The notes beneath the pieces were generated by a model that was given only the letters and a program-made list of their open reading frames with translations, was not told where the DNA came from and searched no databases. A DNA stretch of 64,000 bases from Spirochaetales bacterium (GTDB lineage: Bacteria > Spirochaetota > Spirochaetia > DSM-2461). The stretch spans positions 123,698-187,697 of the forward strand of contig QKAW01000022.1 of assembly GCA_003247135.1 (NCBI GenBank). Reading direction: 5' to 3'. This document shows positions 19,912-29,527 of this stretch, in pieces. The position numbers and the translations under genes are program-made. Numbering within the stretch: position 1 is the stretch's first letter; each line of letters begins with the position of its first letter.

Positions 19912-20505
19912 TTAATCCCTTGTTAAAACCTTGTCGATAATTCCATAACTAAGAGCTTCATTAGCTGTCATAAAAAAATCTCGTTCAAGGTCTTTGCCTA
20001 ACTCTTCTACTGATTTTCCTGAGTGTTTTGCCAGATACTCAATTAATAGAATTTTTAATCTGGAAATTTCCCGAGCCTGGATACCTATATCTCTGGCCTG
20101 GCCCTGAACACCACCCCAGGGTTGATGTATCATGATTCTTGATGATGGAAGACTGAATCTTTTCCCCTTCGCACCACCATTTAAAAGAACTGCACCCATA
20201 CTGGCTGCTTGTCCTATACAAATTGTTTGTACATCCGGTTTAATCCATTGCATTGTATCATAAATAGCTAACCCGGCTGTAACTGAACCACCCGGGGAAT
20301 TAATATATAGACTAACATCTTTGTCTGGATCTTGTGATTCTAAAAAAAGTAATTGTGCTATAATAAGGTTAGCAGAAGTATCATTAACTTCCCCATCTAA
20401 AAAAACAACTCTATCCTTTAATAGTCTGGAATAGATATCATTTCTCTCCCAACCGGATCCTGTCTGTTCTGTTACCTGTGGAACAATTATATTTTCTACT
20501 TTCAT
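19912..20505 (-). CDS. clpP: ClpP proteolytic subunit
   Basis: ClpP (197 residues) forms the tetradecameric serine protease chamber. Catalytic Ser102 is in [11 protein letters not shown], His127 is in MIHQPWGG, and the Asp is expected near residue 175. A short N-terminal propeptide-like segment precedes the family core. It lies between tig and clpX, as in many bacteria. Confidence 0.96.
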   Translation of the reverse strand: MKVENIIVPQVTEQTGSGWERNDIYSRLLKDRVVFLDGEVNDTSANLIIAQLLFLESQDPDKDVSLYINSPGGSVTAGLAIYDTMQWIKPDVQTICIGQAASMGAVLLNGGAKGKRFSLPSSRIMIHQPWGGVQGQARDIGIQAREISRLKILLIEYLAKHSGKSVEELGKDLERDFFMTANEALSYGIIDKVLTRD

Positions 20506-20521
20506 TGCTAACCTCTTTTAT

Positions 20522-21874
20522 TTAATATTTACCCATCATAAAGTCGCTGTAATCAACTTTTTCACTCTTTGTTATTTTTGAAGAACTTAACAGGTCTTTA
20601 ATTAATTTTTTAGTTTTTATATCTTTTTTAAGATACTCCATCATACCATTTTTTTCAAATGTTTCTTTAAGTTCATCAGCAGGCATATTGTACATTTCTG
20701 ACTGAGTCTTTATCTCATCTTCAATATCACTTTCAGAAACTTCGATGTTTTCCTGATCAAGAATCTTTTCTAAAAGAATTTGAGCTTTTACAGTGTTGAT
20801 AGCTTCAGGTGTCCATGTCTCTTTTAAAGAATCCTTTGTTTGACCTTGAAGTTGCAGGAACATCTCAATATTCTCTTCAGTCATTCTTGATTGCTGCATA
20901 AAACTTCTCCATCTATTATCAAGTTCTGCATTAATCATTGACTGAGGTATTGTTAATTCTGAATTCTCTACAATTTTCATTAGAAGATTATCAGTTTTAA
21001 TATTTTCAACTCTCTGTTCAACCTGATCATTTAATTTTTTCTCGATTGAAGCTTTTAAATCATCAAGGGTATTAAACTCTTCTGAAACATCTTGTGCTAA
21101 TTCATCATCTAGAGCCGGCAGTTGCTTCTCTTTTACTGCCTTTATTTTCACTTTAAGCTTTTTCGTTGTTCCAGCTAACTCTTTAATTTCAAAGTCTTCA
21201 GGGTATGTTTTTTCAATAATTTTTTCCTGGTCAACTTTCATTTTCACTACATCATCATCCAGTTTGTAGTAGTTATATCCTGTTCCAACAGTAAATACAA
21301 AATCTTCACGTTTTGTATCTTCTATTACATTGTCGTTTTCATCAACTTCAGCATAATCCATAGTAACAATATTTTTTGTTGCTATTGTTTTGTTTTCTTT
21401 ATCAACAACTACTGAGTTTTGTTCCTGAATTTTTTCAAGCTCAGCATCTTTGTGTTTCTTTAAAATGCTTACTTTAGGTTCTGAAATTTCAAGACCTCTA
21501 TACTCACCTAGTTTAACTTCCGGAAATACATCATATTTCACTTCGAAACTAAATTCGTTTTCAGGATTAAAATCCAACTCACCCACTAACTCAGGACTAG
21601 CTATTCCAAGAGGTTTTTCTTCGATATCTTCAACTGCTTCTTTAAAAGCTTTTTCTAGTAAATTACTTGCTGCTTCTTGTTTAAGGCTATCACCGAAACG
21701 TTTCTCTAAAATTGATGTTGGGACTTTTCCTTTTCGGAAACCTTTGATTTGAACTGATTTTGAGTATTTATTTAAAAGTGCATCATACTCTTTTCTTGAT
21801 TCTTCTTTCTCTACGCTAACAGAAAGTTTTACAGCTGAGTTTTCCAGCTTCTCAATGTTTTTTTTAGAAATCAC
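20522..21874 (-). CDS. tig: trigger factor chaperone
   Basis: Trigger factor (450 residues) binds the ribosome exit tunnel and shelters nascent chains. The ribosome-docking motif GFRKGKVPTSILEKRFG lies near residues 40-56. A peptidyl-prolyl isomerase domain (about 160-245) and a long helical C-terminal chaperone domain follow. Translation appears to begin at GTG (21872-21874), with AAGGATG upstream. It leads the tig-clpP-clpX-lon cluster. Confidence 0.95.
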   Translation of the reverse strand: MISKKNIEKLENSAVKLSVSVEKEESRKEYDALLNKYSKSVQIKGFRKGKVPTSILEKRFGDSLKQEAASNLLEKAFKEAVEDIEEKPLGIASPELVGELDFNPENEFSFEVKYDVFPEVKLGEYRGLEISEPKVSILKKHKDAELEKIQEQNSVVVDKENKTIATKNIVTMDYAEVDENDNVIEDTKREDFVFTVGTGYNYYKLDDDVVKMKVDQEKIIEKTYPEDFEIKELAGTTKKLKVKIKAVKEKQLPALDDELAQDVSEEFNTLDDLKASIEKKLNDQVEQRVENIKTDNLLMKIVENSELTIPQSMINAELDNRWRSFMQQSRMTEENIEMFLQLQGQTKDSLKETWTPEAINTVKAQILLEKILDQENIEVSESDIEDEIKTQSEMYNMPADELKETFEKNGMMEYLKKDIKTKKLIKDLLSSSKITKSEKVDYSDFMMGKY

Positions 21875-21905
21875 GTGTCACATCCTTTAATAAAAATAAA
21901 GTAAT

Positions 21906-21939
21906 AAAAAAAAAGCGATCCGACTAGATCGAATCGCTA
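21906..21939 (-). terminator. intrinsic terminator of the tRNA cluster
   Basis: Read on the minus strand, AGCGATTCGA and TCGGATCGCT form a ten-pair stem (one T-G pair) with a five-base loop, followed directly by nine T residues. It lies just after tRNA-Gly and before tig, so it ends the four-tRNA transcript. Confidence 0.9.
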
Positions 21940-21949
21940 TAAAATTTAA

Positions 21950-22020
21950 GCGAAAGACGGGAGTCGAACCCGCGACATCCACCTTGGCAAGGTGGAGCTC
22001 TACCACTGAGCTACTTTCGC
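21950..22020 (-). tRNA. tRNA-Gly (GCC)
   Basis: On the minus strand a cloverleaf runs from GCGAAAG to CTTTCGC with a T discriminator. The anticodon arm CCACC-TTGCCAA-GGTGG gives anticodon GCC, and the T-arm holds GGTTCGACTCC. The 3' CCA is not encoded. It is the last gene of the cluster. Confidence 0.96.
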
Positions 22021-22043
22021 ATTGATCTGGTTTATTAACCATT

Positions 22044-22125
22044 TGCGAGCGGAGGGACTCGAACCCTCACACCGCGAGGCACTAGATCCTAAGTCTAGCG
22101 TGTCTACCAATTTCACCACGCTCGC
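22044..22125 (-). tRNA. tRNA-Leu (TAG)
   Basis: This type II tRNA has a long variable arm. The acceptor stem GCGAGCG pairs with CGCTCGC and the discriminator is A. The anticodon loop CTTAGGA gives TAG. The D-loop AAATTGGTAGAC and the T-arm GGTTCGAGTCC are typical of tRNA-Leu. CCA is not encoded. Confidence 0.96.
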
Positions 22126-22187
22126 AATTAATGTTGTTTAACAACTCGATAATAAATATCGCTATTTAACTTGCAAAAACAAGCTTT

Positions 22188-22261
22188 TACACCCTGTAGG
22201 ATTCGAACCTACGACCTGCGGATTCGAAGTCCGACGCTCTATCCAGCTGAGCTAAGGGTGC
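22188..22261 (-). tRNA. tRNA-Arg (TCG)
   Basis: The minus-strand cloverleaf starts GCACCCT and ends AGGGTGT, with a G1-U72 wobble and an A discriminator. The anticodon loop CTTCGAA gives TCG. The T-arm carries GGTTCGAATCC. CCA is not encoded. Confidence 0.95.
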
Positions 22262-22267
22262 GTTTAG

Positions 22268-22340
22268 GGTGAGTAACGGGATTTGAACCCGCGACAACGA
22301 GAACCACAAACTCGCGCTCTACCACTGAACTATACTCACC
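22268..22340 (-). tRNA. tRNA-His (GTG)
   Basis: The acceptor stem GTGAGTA pairs with TACTCAC. An extra G at position -1 (22340) faces a C discriminator (22268), the hallmark pair recognised by HisRS. The anticodon is GTG in the loop TTGTGGT. It is the first gene of the cluster. Confidence 0.96.
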
Positions 22341-22382
22341 ATGTAAGTCTAACTATTAAACTTTGTATTATTTAATTTCTTT

Positions 22383-22388
22383 TGTCAA
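22383..22388 (-). promoter_or_regulatory. possible -35 box for the tRNA cluster
   Basis: A perfect TTGACA lies on the minus strand 43 bases before tRNA-His. The best -10 candidates (TACAAA at spacing 15, others further off) are poor, so only the -35 half is convincing. A second TTGACA is at 22466-22471, upstream of a stem-loop with five-base arms at 22405-22439. The stretch between the tRNAs and rarA holds nothing else I can identify. Confidence 0.3.
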
Positions 22389-22490
22389 GACTGTTTTTTT
22401 TGTCTCTCGAAAGAAGTAATTCAAAGTTACTCAGCGAGATGTATAATTCCATAAAGCTTTTTTTTTGTCAAGCAACATTTAAAAATTAAT

Positions 22491-24647
22491 TTATTTATTT
22501 GCAAATATTATTAAATGGGTCGTTGTCCACTCAATTTCTCTTTCTGCAATATGGGTGTTAAGGTACTCTACAATTCTATCCTTTTCATCTAATTTATCTA
22601 TCTTTTCAAGAGCTTTTAAAAGTTCTCCGTTAAACCATTGATTTATATTTTCCTTTTTTATAACCCTTAACTCATTGAGCTTAATCTCTTTTGTTTCTGT
22701 AATTTTGTAACCATGGGTCTCAATTTCTGTAACAAGATCTTCTCTATTCCAGTTTGTTAAAGGGTTTGTGCTCTCTTTGTAAACCAAAAGTTCTATCTCT
22801 TCCAAAACTGTTTTAATTTTTATATCTTCAGCTAGATGAGAAAGCCTTGTTGATTCAGATGGTAGAATCTGTGTAATAACAAGATATCCATCATTCTTTA
22901 TATATTGGTTTACAGTAGCAAGAAAGTTTTTGTTAGCTGAAAAATTTGTAAATCTGTTTTTAAGTATTACTATTTCAAAGGTAACTAATGTTTCCGGCAA
23001 TCTTCCTGTAGAAAAATCAGGTTTATCCACAGAATCAAGAGTAGAGGTGTAATAGTTTAGAACTTCAAAACTCTCTTTGTTTTCCAGGTTTGAATGTACA
23101 TATCCTTCCGGGACTCTTTTAAAAGATTCAAAAGCAAGTGTTCCTCCCTCATCTCCAAAAATTAATATATTGTAAAATCGGGAAATTTCAAGATTACTAA
23201 ATATTGCATTTTTTATTTCGTTTAGATTTTCATTTAAGTAGCCCTGTGTTCTTTTTATCCACTTATCCCTCTGCTTGTTATTTGGAGAAAAGGTTAAAAC
23301 TTCCTGGGGTTGCTGCTCCATCATGACACTGATCTGCTGCTCTCTTTTTTGAAGAACACTCTCCTGAACACTCTCTTCCCAGCCCTGATTTGATGGTTTG
23401 TAGAAAATTCTTCCTCTTAATGAGTCTGGCAGGTAGGCTTGGCTTACCCAGTGGTCTTTAAATGCATGGGGATATTTATATCCCTCACCATGACCAAAAC
23501 TGTGTTTATCCCGTGAACTATCCTTTAAATGGTTTGGAATTTCTGTTTTTTCTTCCTCAACTGCCTTTAATGCGTCAAAGTAGGCCATTGTTGTGTTGGA
23601 TTTTTTTGTTGTAGCCAGATATAGGGTTGCCTGTGTTATAAAAAAAGCTCCTTCAGGAAGTCCTACCCGGTCAAAGGCGGTTGCACAGCTGCTTACAACC
23701 TGTATTGCATTTGGGTCTGCAAGCCCAATATCTTCACTTGCAGATATTAAAAGTCTTCTTAATATAAAATTAGGTGACTCTCCAGCCCGGAGCATTCTTG
23801 CTAACCAGTAAAGTGCTGCATCGGGATCGCTTCCTCTAATGGATTTTATAAATGCACTTATAGTATCGTAGTGATAATCTCCCTCTTTATCGTATAGAAC
23901 TGCTTTTTGCTGTATGCTCTCTTCTGCTGTAATTTTTGATACATATATTTTTTCCCCATCTTTTGGAGGAAATTTTTCCGGCGTTGTCTCTACAGCAAGT
24001 TCCAGAGCGTTTAGGAGAGTTCTAGCATCCCCCGAGGATTTTTCTATTAAAAGTTCCAGGGCTCCATCTTCAAATTCCAGGTTCCATTTTCCATAACCCC
24101 TCTCTCTATCCCTAATGGCAGCCTTAACTATTTCCATAAGATCACTGTCTTCCAGATGTTTTAATTGAAAAATACGGCTTCTACTAACAAGGGCTGAATT
24201 AACTTCAAAATACGGGTTTTCTGTGGTTGCTCCAACAAGAATAAATGTACCATTTTCTACCCATGGGAGGAGTGCATCCTGCTGAGATTTATTCCATCTG
24301 TGAACTTCATCTACAAAGAGTATAGTTCTCTTTCCATAAAGTTTTCTGTTCTCAGATGCCTCGTCAATGGCTTCTCTTATCTCTTTTACACCACTTAATA
24401 CTGCATTTATACTCAGAAAAAGGCTCTTTGTTGTTCCTGCGATTACTCTTGCAAGGGTTGTTTTTCCAGTTCCCGGCGGGCCATAAAAAATCAGTGAAGA
24501 TAGTTGATCTCCCTTTATAGCTCTTCTTAGAAGTCTTCCCGGCCCAACGATATGACTTTGCCCATAATATTCGTCCAGATCCCTTGGCCTCATTCTGGCA
24601 GCAAGGGGTTCCGTATGGAGATCATTTACCGAATCAAAAAGATCCAT
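22491..24647 (-). CDS. rarA: RarA (MgsA) recombination ATPase fused to a methyltransferase-like domain
   Basis: The N-terminal part (about 1-410 of 718) is RarA, an AAA+ clamp-loader-like ATPase acting at stalled replication forks. It has Walker A GPPGTGKT near residue 60, Walker B ILFVDEVHRWN and a RarA C-terminal block FKDHWVSQAYLPD. The remaining 300 residues show spaced blocks resembling a class I SAM-methyltransferase fold (NILIFGDEGGTLAFES, then VTFEIVILKN and NDGYLVI), but the motif I glycines are degenerate. A RarA/unknown-domain fusion is known in several bacterial groups. The start overlaps the stop of the 24.6-kb gene by one base. Confidence 0.88.
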   Translation of the reverse strand: MDLFDSVNDLHTEPLAARMRPRDLDEYYGQSHIVGPGRLLRRAIKGDQLSSLIFYGPPGTGKTTLARVIAGTTKSLFLSINAVLSGVKEIREAIDEASENRKLYGKRTILFVDEVHRWNKSQQDALLPWVENGTFILVGATTENPYFEVNSALVSRSRIFQLKHLEDSDLMEIVKAAIRDRERGYGKWNLEFEDGALELLIEKSSGDARTLLNALELAVETTPEKFPPKDGEKIYVSKITAEESIQQKAVLYDKEGDYHYDTISAFIKSIRGSDPDAALYWLARMLRAGESPNFILRRLLISASEDIGLADPNAIQVVSSCATAFDRVGLPEGAFFITQATLYLATTKKSNTTMAYFDALKAVEEEKTEIPNHLKDSSRDKHSFGHGEGYKYPHAFKDHWVSQAYLPDSLRGRIFYKPSNQGWEESVQESVLQKREQQISVMMEQQPQEVLTFSPNNKQRDKWIKRTQGYLNENLNEIKNAIFSNLEISRFYNILIFGDEGGTLAFESFKRVPEGYVHSNLENKESFEVLNYYTSTLDSVDKPDFSTGRLPETLVTFEIVILKNRFTNFSANKNFLATVNQYIKNDGYLVITQILPSESTRLSHLAEDIKIKTVLEEIELLVYKESTNPLTNWNREDLVTEIETHGYKITETKEIKLNELRVIKKENINQWFNGELLKALEKIDKLDEKDRIVEYLNTHIAEREIEWTTTHLIIFANK

Positions 24648-25225
24648 TATATAATTGTGTCAAGCTGTACTAGAACTTGATCTATATATTGCTGATAGTG
24701 TTCATCCAGTTGACCCTGCTGATCCTTATGGAATTCAATAAAATCTCTGTCTGTTTCAGGCTCTATTGGAATCATCTGTCCTGTTTGTTGAGCAATTAAC
24801 ATAGCTTTTTTCTGTAATCTAGGTGCAAATTCAGTTTTACACTGTTCAAGAAGAGTTTTACTGTTCTCAATAAATTGCTGGTATACATTAATTAAATTAC
24901 TAAATAGTTCTTCTATAGTATCTTTCTCATCTGATATAAGTTGATAACCATTTTTTATTTTTATTAAGTTATCAATATCTGCTGTTGAATTGGGAAGTTT
25001 TATGTTTTTCTTGAAAACCCAGGCAACACCTTTAATATTGTACTCTCTGTTGTCTTTATCAAGACCTTCAAGCCACTCTTCAAAATTGTATTTTGGTTTA
25101 AAGAGAAATTGGGACGCAGCCTCTTTACCAACTGTTTCAAATTCCTTTCTTTTTAATTCATCTTTATCAATTTTAATATCTCTGGCTCTTTCCATAGCCA
25201 GTTCGTATGCTGATTTTATAGCCAT
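24647..25225 (-). CDS. conserved protein of unknown function
   Basis: The 192-residue product has no signal peptide or membrane segment and is strongly charged with helical character. From about residue 100 it is mostly helix-forming, with Gln-rich heptad-like stretches (HKDQQGQLDEHYQQYIDQVL), suggesting a coiled-coil or adaptor protein. I do not recognise a family. It is sandwiched tightly between fau (one-base gap) and rarA (one-base overlap), so it is certainly translated as part of that operon. AGGAG precedes the ATG. Confidence 0.7.
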   Translation of the reverse strand: MAIKSAYELAMERARDIKIDKDELKRKEFETVGKEAASQFLFKPKYNFEEWLEGLDKDNREYNIKGVAWVFKKNIKLPNSTADIDNLIKIKNGYQLISDEKDTIEELFSNLINVYQQFIENSKTLLEQCKTEFAPRLQKKAMLIAQQTGQMIPIEPETDRDFIEFHKDQQGQLDEHYQQYIDQVLVQLDTII

Positions 25226-25226
25226 A

Positions 25227-25790
25227 TTAAACTCCTGTTGTATAAATATTACTTTCGGTAATTATATAATCTACCTTTTTGTCCCATTCTTCTGTTGGAA
25301 TCTTATTGCAAATCTGAATATTAAATGCGACAGCAACTTTTATTATATCAGGATTCTCACTAAGATATCTATCATAAAAACCACCCCCACGTCCTAATCG
25401 TGAACCATTTATGGAGAAACCAAGTCCCGGAATAATCATTAAACACTTCTCTGAAGGATAGGAGACTTCAAGGTCCTTTGGTGGTTCAGGAATTCCAAAT
25501 CTGTTTATTACAAAATCCTGTTCTTCTAAATTATCTATTCTAAAAAAATCCATCTTATTACCCTTTATTATAGGGGCATATACCATTTTTTTTGCCTTTT
25601 TACACTCATAAATTAGTTTTGTTGTATCTACTTCATTTTTAAAACTAATATAGAGAAATATTTTGTTTGCATTATTCCATAATTCTGAATTTATAATATT
25701 TTCTGTAATTTTTTCTGATAAAATCTTTTTATCCTCCAGTAAAAGAAGTTTATCTTCTATTTCTTTACGGAGGGTATTTTTAAAATCCAT
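25227..25790 (-). CDS. 5-formyltetrahydrofolate cyclo-ligase
   Basis: This 187-residue enzyme (often called fau, ygfA or MTHFS) converts 5-formyl-THF to 5,10-methenyl-THF using ATP. The family signature PGLGFSINGSRLGRGGGFYDRYL-like block is present near residues 115-137 with the GRGGGFYDRYL core intact, along with a basic N-terminal helix. It is divergent from folE with only 21 bases between the start codons, putting folate salvage next to folate synthesis. Confidence 0.92.
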   Translation of the reverse strand: MDFKNTLRKEIEDKLLLLEDKKILSEKITENIINSELWNNANKIFLYISFKNEVDTTKLIYECKKAKKMVYAPIIKGNKMDFFRIDNLEEQDFVINRFGIPEPPKDLEVSYPSEKCLMIIPGLGFSINGSRLGRGGGFYDRYLSENPDIIKVAVAFNIQICNKIPTEEWDKKVDYIITESNIYTTGV

Positions 25791-25811
25791 AATCTATCTT
25801 AATATATAAGT

Positions 25812-26372
25812 ATGGATAAAGGAAAGATTGAACGGGCAGTTCGTGACATTTTAGAGGCAATTGGAGAGGATCCTGATAGAGAGGGATTACTGGATACCCC
25901 TAAAAGAGTTGCAAAAATGTATGAAGAGATATTTTCGGAAGTGAATAGAGATCCTTCTGAGGTTCTTCAGGTTTTTTTTGAAGAAGAGGGACATGAAGAG
26001 TTGATCCTGGTTAAGGATATTCCTTTTTATTCATGCTGTGAGCACCATTTAGTGCCATTTTTTGGTAAAGCACATATAGGTTATATCCCAAGAAATGGAA
26101 AAATTACCGGTTTGAGCAAATTAGCCAGGGTTGTAGATTGTGTAGCTAAAAGACCCCAGCTCCAGGAGAGATTTACAACACAGATCGTTGAGTCACTGGA
26201 AAAACAGTTGAATCCATTGGGGATTATTGTAGTTGTAGAAGCAGAACATATGTGTATGACTATGCGGGGTATAAAAAAGCCAGGCTCAAAGACCATAACA
26301 AGCGGTGTCCGTGGAGCTTTTCAGAGTGATGCAAAAGCAAGGGCTGAAGCACTTCAGCTTATGAAATTCTAA
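25812..26372 (+). CDS. folE: GTP cyclohydrolase I
   Basis: FolE (186 residues) opens GTP to dihydroneopterin triphosphate, the first pterin step of folate synthesis. The zinc ligands lie in [11 protein letters not shown], and the later Cys is in [10 protein letters not shown]. Length and motifs are standard. It leads the folE-folP-folB-folK operon; its last base is the first base of folP. Confidence 0.96.
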   Translation: MDKGKIERAVRDILEAIGEDPDREGLLDTPKRVAKMYEEIFSEVNRDPSEVLQVFFEEEGHEELILVKDIPFYSCCEHHLVPFFGKAHIGYIPRNGKITGLSKLARVVDCVAKRPQLQERFTTQIVESLEKQLNPLGIIVVVEAEHMCMTMRGIKKPGSKTITSGVRGAFQSDAKARAEALQLMKF

Positions 26373-27229
26373 TGATTGATTTACGATATTATCCATTAAA
26401 TAGGGATAAAATAATTTGGCGAGATTATACACTGGATTTTGGATTAAGAACCTATATTATGGGAATCCTGAATATTACACCTGACTCATTTTCCGATGGA
26501 GGAGAGTTTAATTCTGTTGAAAGTAGTTTAAAACAGGCACTTGCTATGGTGGATGAGGGTGCAGATATTATAGATATAGGCGGGGAATCTACAAGACCGG
26601 GAGGGGCACCTGTTTCCGAATCTGTTGAAATAGAGAGGGTAATTCCTATAATAAAAACTCTTAAAGAGAGGGTTAATCTACCTCTATCTCTGGATACATC
26701 CAAAGCGGCGGTTGGTTTAAAAGGGTTGGAAGCCGGAGTGGACATGATAAATGATGTTTGGGGGTTTCAGAGAGAACCTGAACTGGCAGAAATAACCTCC
26801 AGCTTTAAGGTTCCTGCAGTCCTAATGCATAACCAGACAGGAACTGATTATAGTAGTGATATTATCTCGGATATTAAAAAGTTTTTTGATAAGTCAATCT
26901 CAATAGCTGTAAATGCTGGTATGGATGAGAAGTTGATAATCCTGGACCCGGGAATTGGTTTTGGTAAAACCCAGGAGAATAACAGAGAAGTTCTTTCCCG
27001 TTTAGGGGAATTATGTAATATGGGTTTCCCGGTTTTACTGGGAACTTCCAGAAAATCTATTGTTGGTACAATTCTTAATCTGCCACCAAAAGAGAGATTA
27101 GAGGGAACCTTGGCTACATCTACTATGGGTATAATTTCCGGAGCAGATATTCTTAGGGTTCATGATGTAAAAGAGAATAAACGTGTTGCATTAGTAACAG
27201 ATAAAATAGTGAGAAGGGATAATGGATAA
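26372..27229 (+). CDS. folP: dihydropteroate synthase
   Basis: FolP (285 residues) joins p-aminobenzoate to the pterin pyrophosphate and is the sulfonamide target. The TIM-barrel motifs GILNITPDSFSDGG, GGESTRPG, DPGIGFGKT and GTSRKS are all visible. The stretch before residue 30 is somewhat longer than minimal. It overlaps folE by one base and folB by eight. Confidence 0.95.
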   Translation: MIDLRYYPLNRDKIIWRDYTLDFGLRTYIMGILNITPDSFSDGGEFNSVESSLKQALAMVDEGADIIDIGGESTRPGGAPVSESVEIERVIPIIKTLKERVNLPLSLDTSKAAVGLKGLEAGVDMINDVWGFQREPELAEITSSFKVPAVLMHNQTGTDYSSDIISDIKKFFDKSISIAVNAGMDEKLIILDPGIGFGKTQENNREVLSRLGELCNMGFPVLLGTSRKSIVGTILNLPPKERLEGTLATSTMGIISGADILRVHDVKENKRVALVTDKIVRRDNG

Positions 27230-27599
27230 AATAATTTTAAAGGGTCTATCTTTTTATGGTTATCATGGGGTTCTGGCTGAAGAGAACAGATTAGGTCAGA
27301 AATTTATTATTGATATAGAGTTATATCTGGACCTAAAGGCTTCCGGGCATAGTGATGATATTGAGAAAACTGTTAGTTATGCAGATGTATATAAAACAGT
27401 TGAGCAGATTGTTACCGGGGAGAGTTTTAAACTTGTTGAAGCCCTTGCTGAAACAATGTGTCATAAAATATTTGAACAATTTTCAAAAATTGATGGAATT
27501 AAGGTTAAAATAGAGAAGCCGGAAGCACCTATCCCGGGGAATTTTGACTATTTCGGGGTTGAAATCCTACGTGGTAGAGATGGAAAAAGTCTATATTAG
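27222..27599 (+). CDS. folB: dihydroneopterin aldolase
   Basis: FolB (125 residues) splits dihydroneopterin to the hydroxymethyl pterin and glycolaldehyde. Family features are the N-terminal KGLSFYGYHGVLAEE segment with the conserved Tyr and Glu, and the C-terminal VKIEKPEAP block with the catalytic lysine region. It overlaps folP and folK, consistent with translational coupling. Confidence 0.93.
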   Translation: MDKIILKGLSFYGYHGVLAEENRLGQKFIIDIELYLDLKASGHSDDIEKTVSYADVYKTVEQIVTGESFKLVEALAETMCHKIFEQFSKIDGIKVKIEKPEAPIPGNFDYFGVEILRGRDGKSLY

Positions 27600-28032
27600 C
27601 CTAGGCAGCAATATTGGTGACCGAACAGTAAACCTGAATAGGGCAATCGATATTTTTAAATCTGATAAAAAATTTAGTAACATAACAGTTTCATCTTTCT
27701 ATGAGACTGACCCCCAGGGTTATATAGATCAGGAGAGGTTTATTAATTGTGCTATAGGTTTTTACACAGAAATTAAGCCGGATAAATTACTGGAATATTG
27801 TCAGGATATTGAAAAAAAATTAAAAAGAGTTAAACTTTTCAGGTGGGGACCCAGAATAATTGATGTTGATATTCTTATTTACGGTGATAAAACTGTTAAT
27901 ACCGGGGAATTAATTATACCTCATCCAAGAATGTTTGAAAGAGCATTCGTACTGGCTCCCTTAAGCGAAATTGATTCAAGCTATTATAAGTTTCTGGAAA
28001 AATTACCGGATCAGGGAGTTAAAAGGATTTAG
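27580..28032 (+). CDS. folK: 2-amino-4-hydroxy-6-hydroxymethyldihydropteridine pyrophosphokinase
   Basis: FolK transfers pyrophosphate from ATP to the hydroxymethyl pterin. The start at 27580 is chosen because the family begins with VYISLGSNIGDR. The open frame extends 36 bases further up without homology. The motifs RWGPRIIDVDILIYGD and IPHPRMFERAFVLAPL hold the metal and pterin contacts. The product is 150 residues, typical of stand-alone FolK. It overlaps folB by 20 bases. Confidence 0.94.
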   Translation: MEKVYISLGSNIGDRTVNLNRAIDIFKSDKKFSNITVSSFYETDPQGYIDQERFINCAIGFYTEIKPDKLLEYCQDIEKKLKRVKLFRWGPRIIDVDILIYGDKTVNTGELIIPHPRMFERAFVLAPLSEIDSSYYKFLEKLPDQGVKRI

Positions 28033-28033
28033 T

Positions 28034-29527
28034 ATGCAGAGTATTAACTATTTGAATATTTCAGTAAATATTATCTCTATTATTGCAATTATAACTATAA
28101 TTTCAATAACAGTAGGAAAACTTGAGAAAAGAGGAAGCAAGGAGTTAATAGTTCTTTTTTCTTTTATTCTTATAGCATCTGTAACATCACTTTTAGAGAC
28201 CCTTTTTGTAACATTCAATACAAAACTATTATTAAGAAATCTAAGCCAGATAGGGTATTTTTTTATACCATCAGCTTCATTTAATTTTGTTTCTGTTTAT
28301 ACAAACAGCAGTAAAAAAGTTTCAAAAATTCTGAGACTATCCTTTTTTATGTATGCATTAATTTGTGTAATTCTAATTTTCACCAACAATTTACACCATA
28401 TAATGAGGGTTTCTGTTATTCTTGATTCTGCCAATAATATAAAAGTTAACCAGACACTGATTGGAATGATAGCTGTTTCCCTGAATACTGTAATTAGTTT
28501 AACAGGTTTAACCTTTCTCTGGATTTTTAAACAGAGAAGTTCCAAAACAAGCAGAAGTCAGATTCTCTATGTTTTTATAGGTTTTCTGATCCCTGTATTA
28601 TTAACCTACAGCAAGAGTGCAATTTTTGGCATTATAGGATTTAACTTACCAACATCTACAAGTTTTCTTGCTGGAATAATATTTATTCTTATAGGGATGT
28701 ATAAATATGATTTTCTGGTTATTACTCCTTTAGCTAGAGACTGGGTAATTGATGAGATTGGTGTTGGAATGGTATTTATGGATCGGGATAACAGGATTGT
28801 TGACCTTAATAGATATGCCAGAAATTTACCATGGAATGTAGAGGAAGTAATTAAGAGTGAAACTTCCTGGCTTAATGCAATAAATTCCAGAGATGACGAG
28901 TATCTGGAGATTAAAATTGATGATATGTACTACTCTATAAAAACCCATAATCTTAATAAAAAAGAGAAAACTCTGGGTAATGTATCACTTATTTCTGATA
29001 TAACCAAGGAGAAGAGAAGGCAGATTGATCTTGCTTTTAAGGCAGAAAGAGATAGTATGACAAACATTTTAAACCGTGAATCCTTTAAAGAAAAAGTTGC
29101 TGAATTCCTGAAAACTCCAGGAGAGAAAAATTGCTGTCTTATTCTTATAGATATAGATAAATTTAAAACAATTAATGATAGTTATGGTCATATAGTTGGA
29201 GACAATGTAATTAAAAAGGTTGTTACAATTATAAAAAACAGTTGTAGGGATTCTGACCTGGTAGGAAGATTAGGTGGAGATGAATTTATCATTTTTATTC
29301 CGGAAGCAGATATCCCTTCAGTTGAAAATTTAACATCCAGAATTGAATATAGTCTTTCCGGTTATACTTTTAATTATGAAGAACACTCTTTTTATGTTAC
29401 TCTTAGTATGGGTGCAATTGTTGCTGAAAAAAATGGAGTAGAATTTAAAGAGTTATATGACAGAGCAGATAAAGCTCTTTATTGTGCCAAGGAGAGTGGG
29501 AGAGCCCGGAGTGTTATTAGAAAATAA
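28034..29527 (+). CDS. 7TM-sensor diguanylate cyclase (GGDEF)
   Basis: This 497-residue membrane protein is predicted to make cyclic di-GMP. About seven hydrophobic segments (9-228) resemble the N-terminal 7TM sensor found on histidine kinases. A PAS-like region (about 235-330) and a GGDEF domain with an intact active site at 414-418 follow. The allosteric inhibition site RxxD is present (RDSD, 405-408), so product feedback is expected. The start at 28034 is one base after the folK stop; an upstream extension would run inside folK. It opposes the HD-GYP enzyme at 1.6 kb. Confidence 0.93.
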   Translation: MQSINYLNISVNIISIIAIITIISITVGKLEKRGSKELIVLFSFILIASVTSLLETLFVTFNTKLLLRNLSQIGYFFIPSASFNFVSVYTNSSKKVSKILRLSFFMYALICVILIFTNNLHHIMRVSVILDSANNIKVNQTLIGMIAVSLNTVISLTGLTFLWIFKQRSSKTSRSQILYVFIGFLIPVLLTYSKSAIFGIIGFNLPTSTSFLAGIIFILIGMYKYDFLVITPLARDWVIDEIGVGMVFMDRDNRIVDLNRYARNLPWNVEEVIKSETSWLNAINSRDDEYLEIKIDDMYYSIKTHNLNKKEKTLGNVSLISDITKEKRRQIDLAFKAERDSMTNILNRESFKEKVAEFLKTPGEKNCCLILIDIDKFKTINDSYGHIVGDNVIKKVVTIIKNSCRDSDLVGRLGGDEFIIFIPEADIPSVENLTSRIEYSLSGYTFNYEEHSFYVTLSMGAIVAEKNGVEFKELYDRADKALYCAKESGRARSVIRK

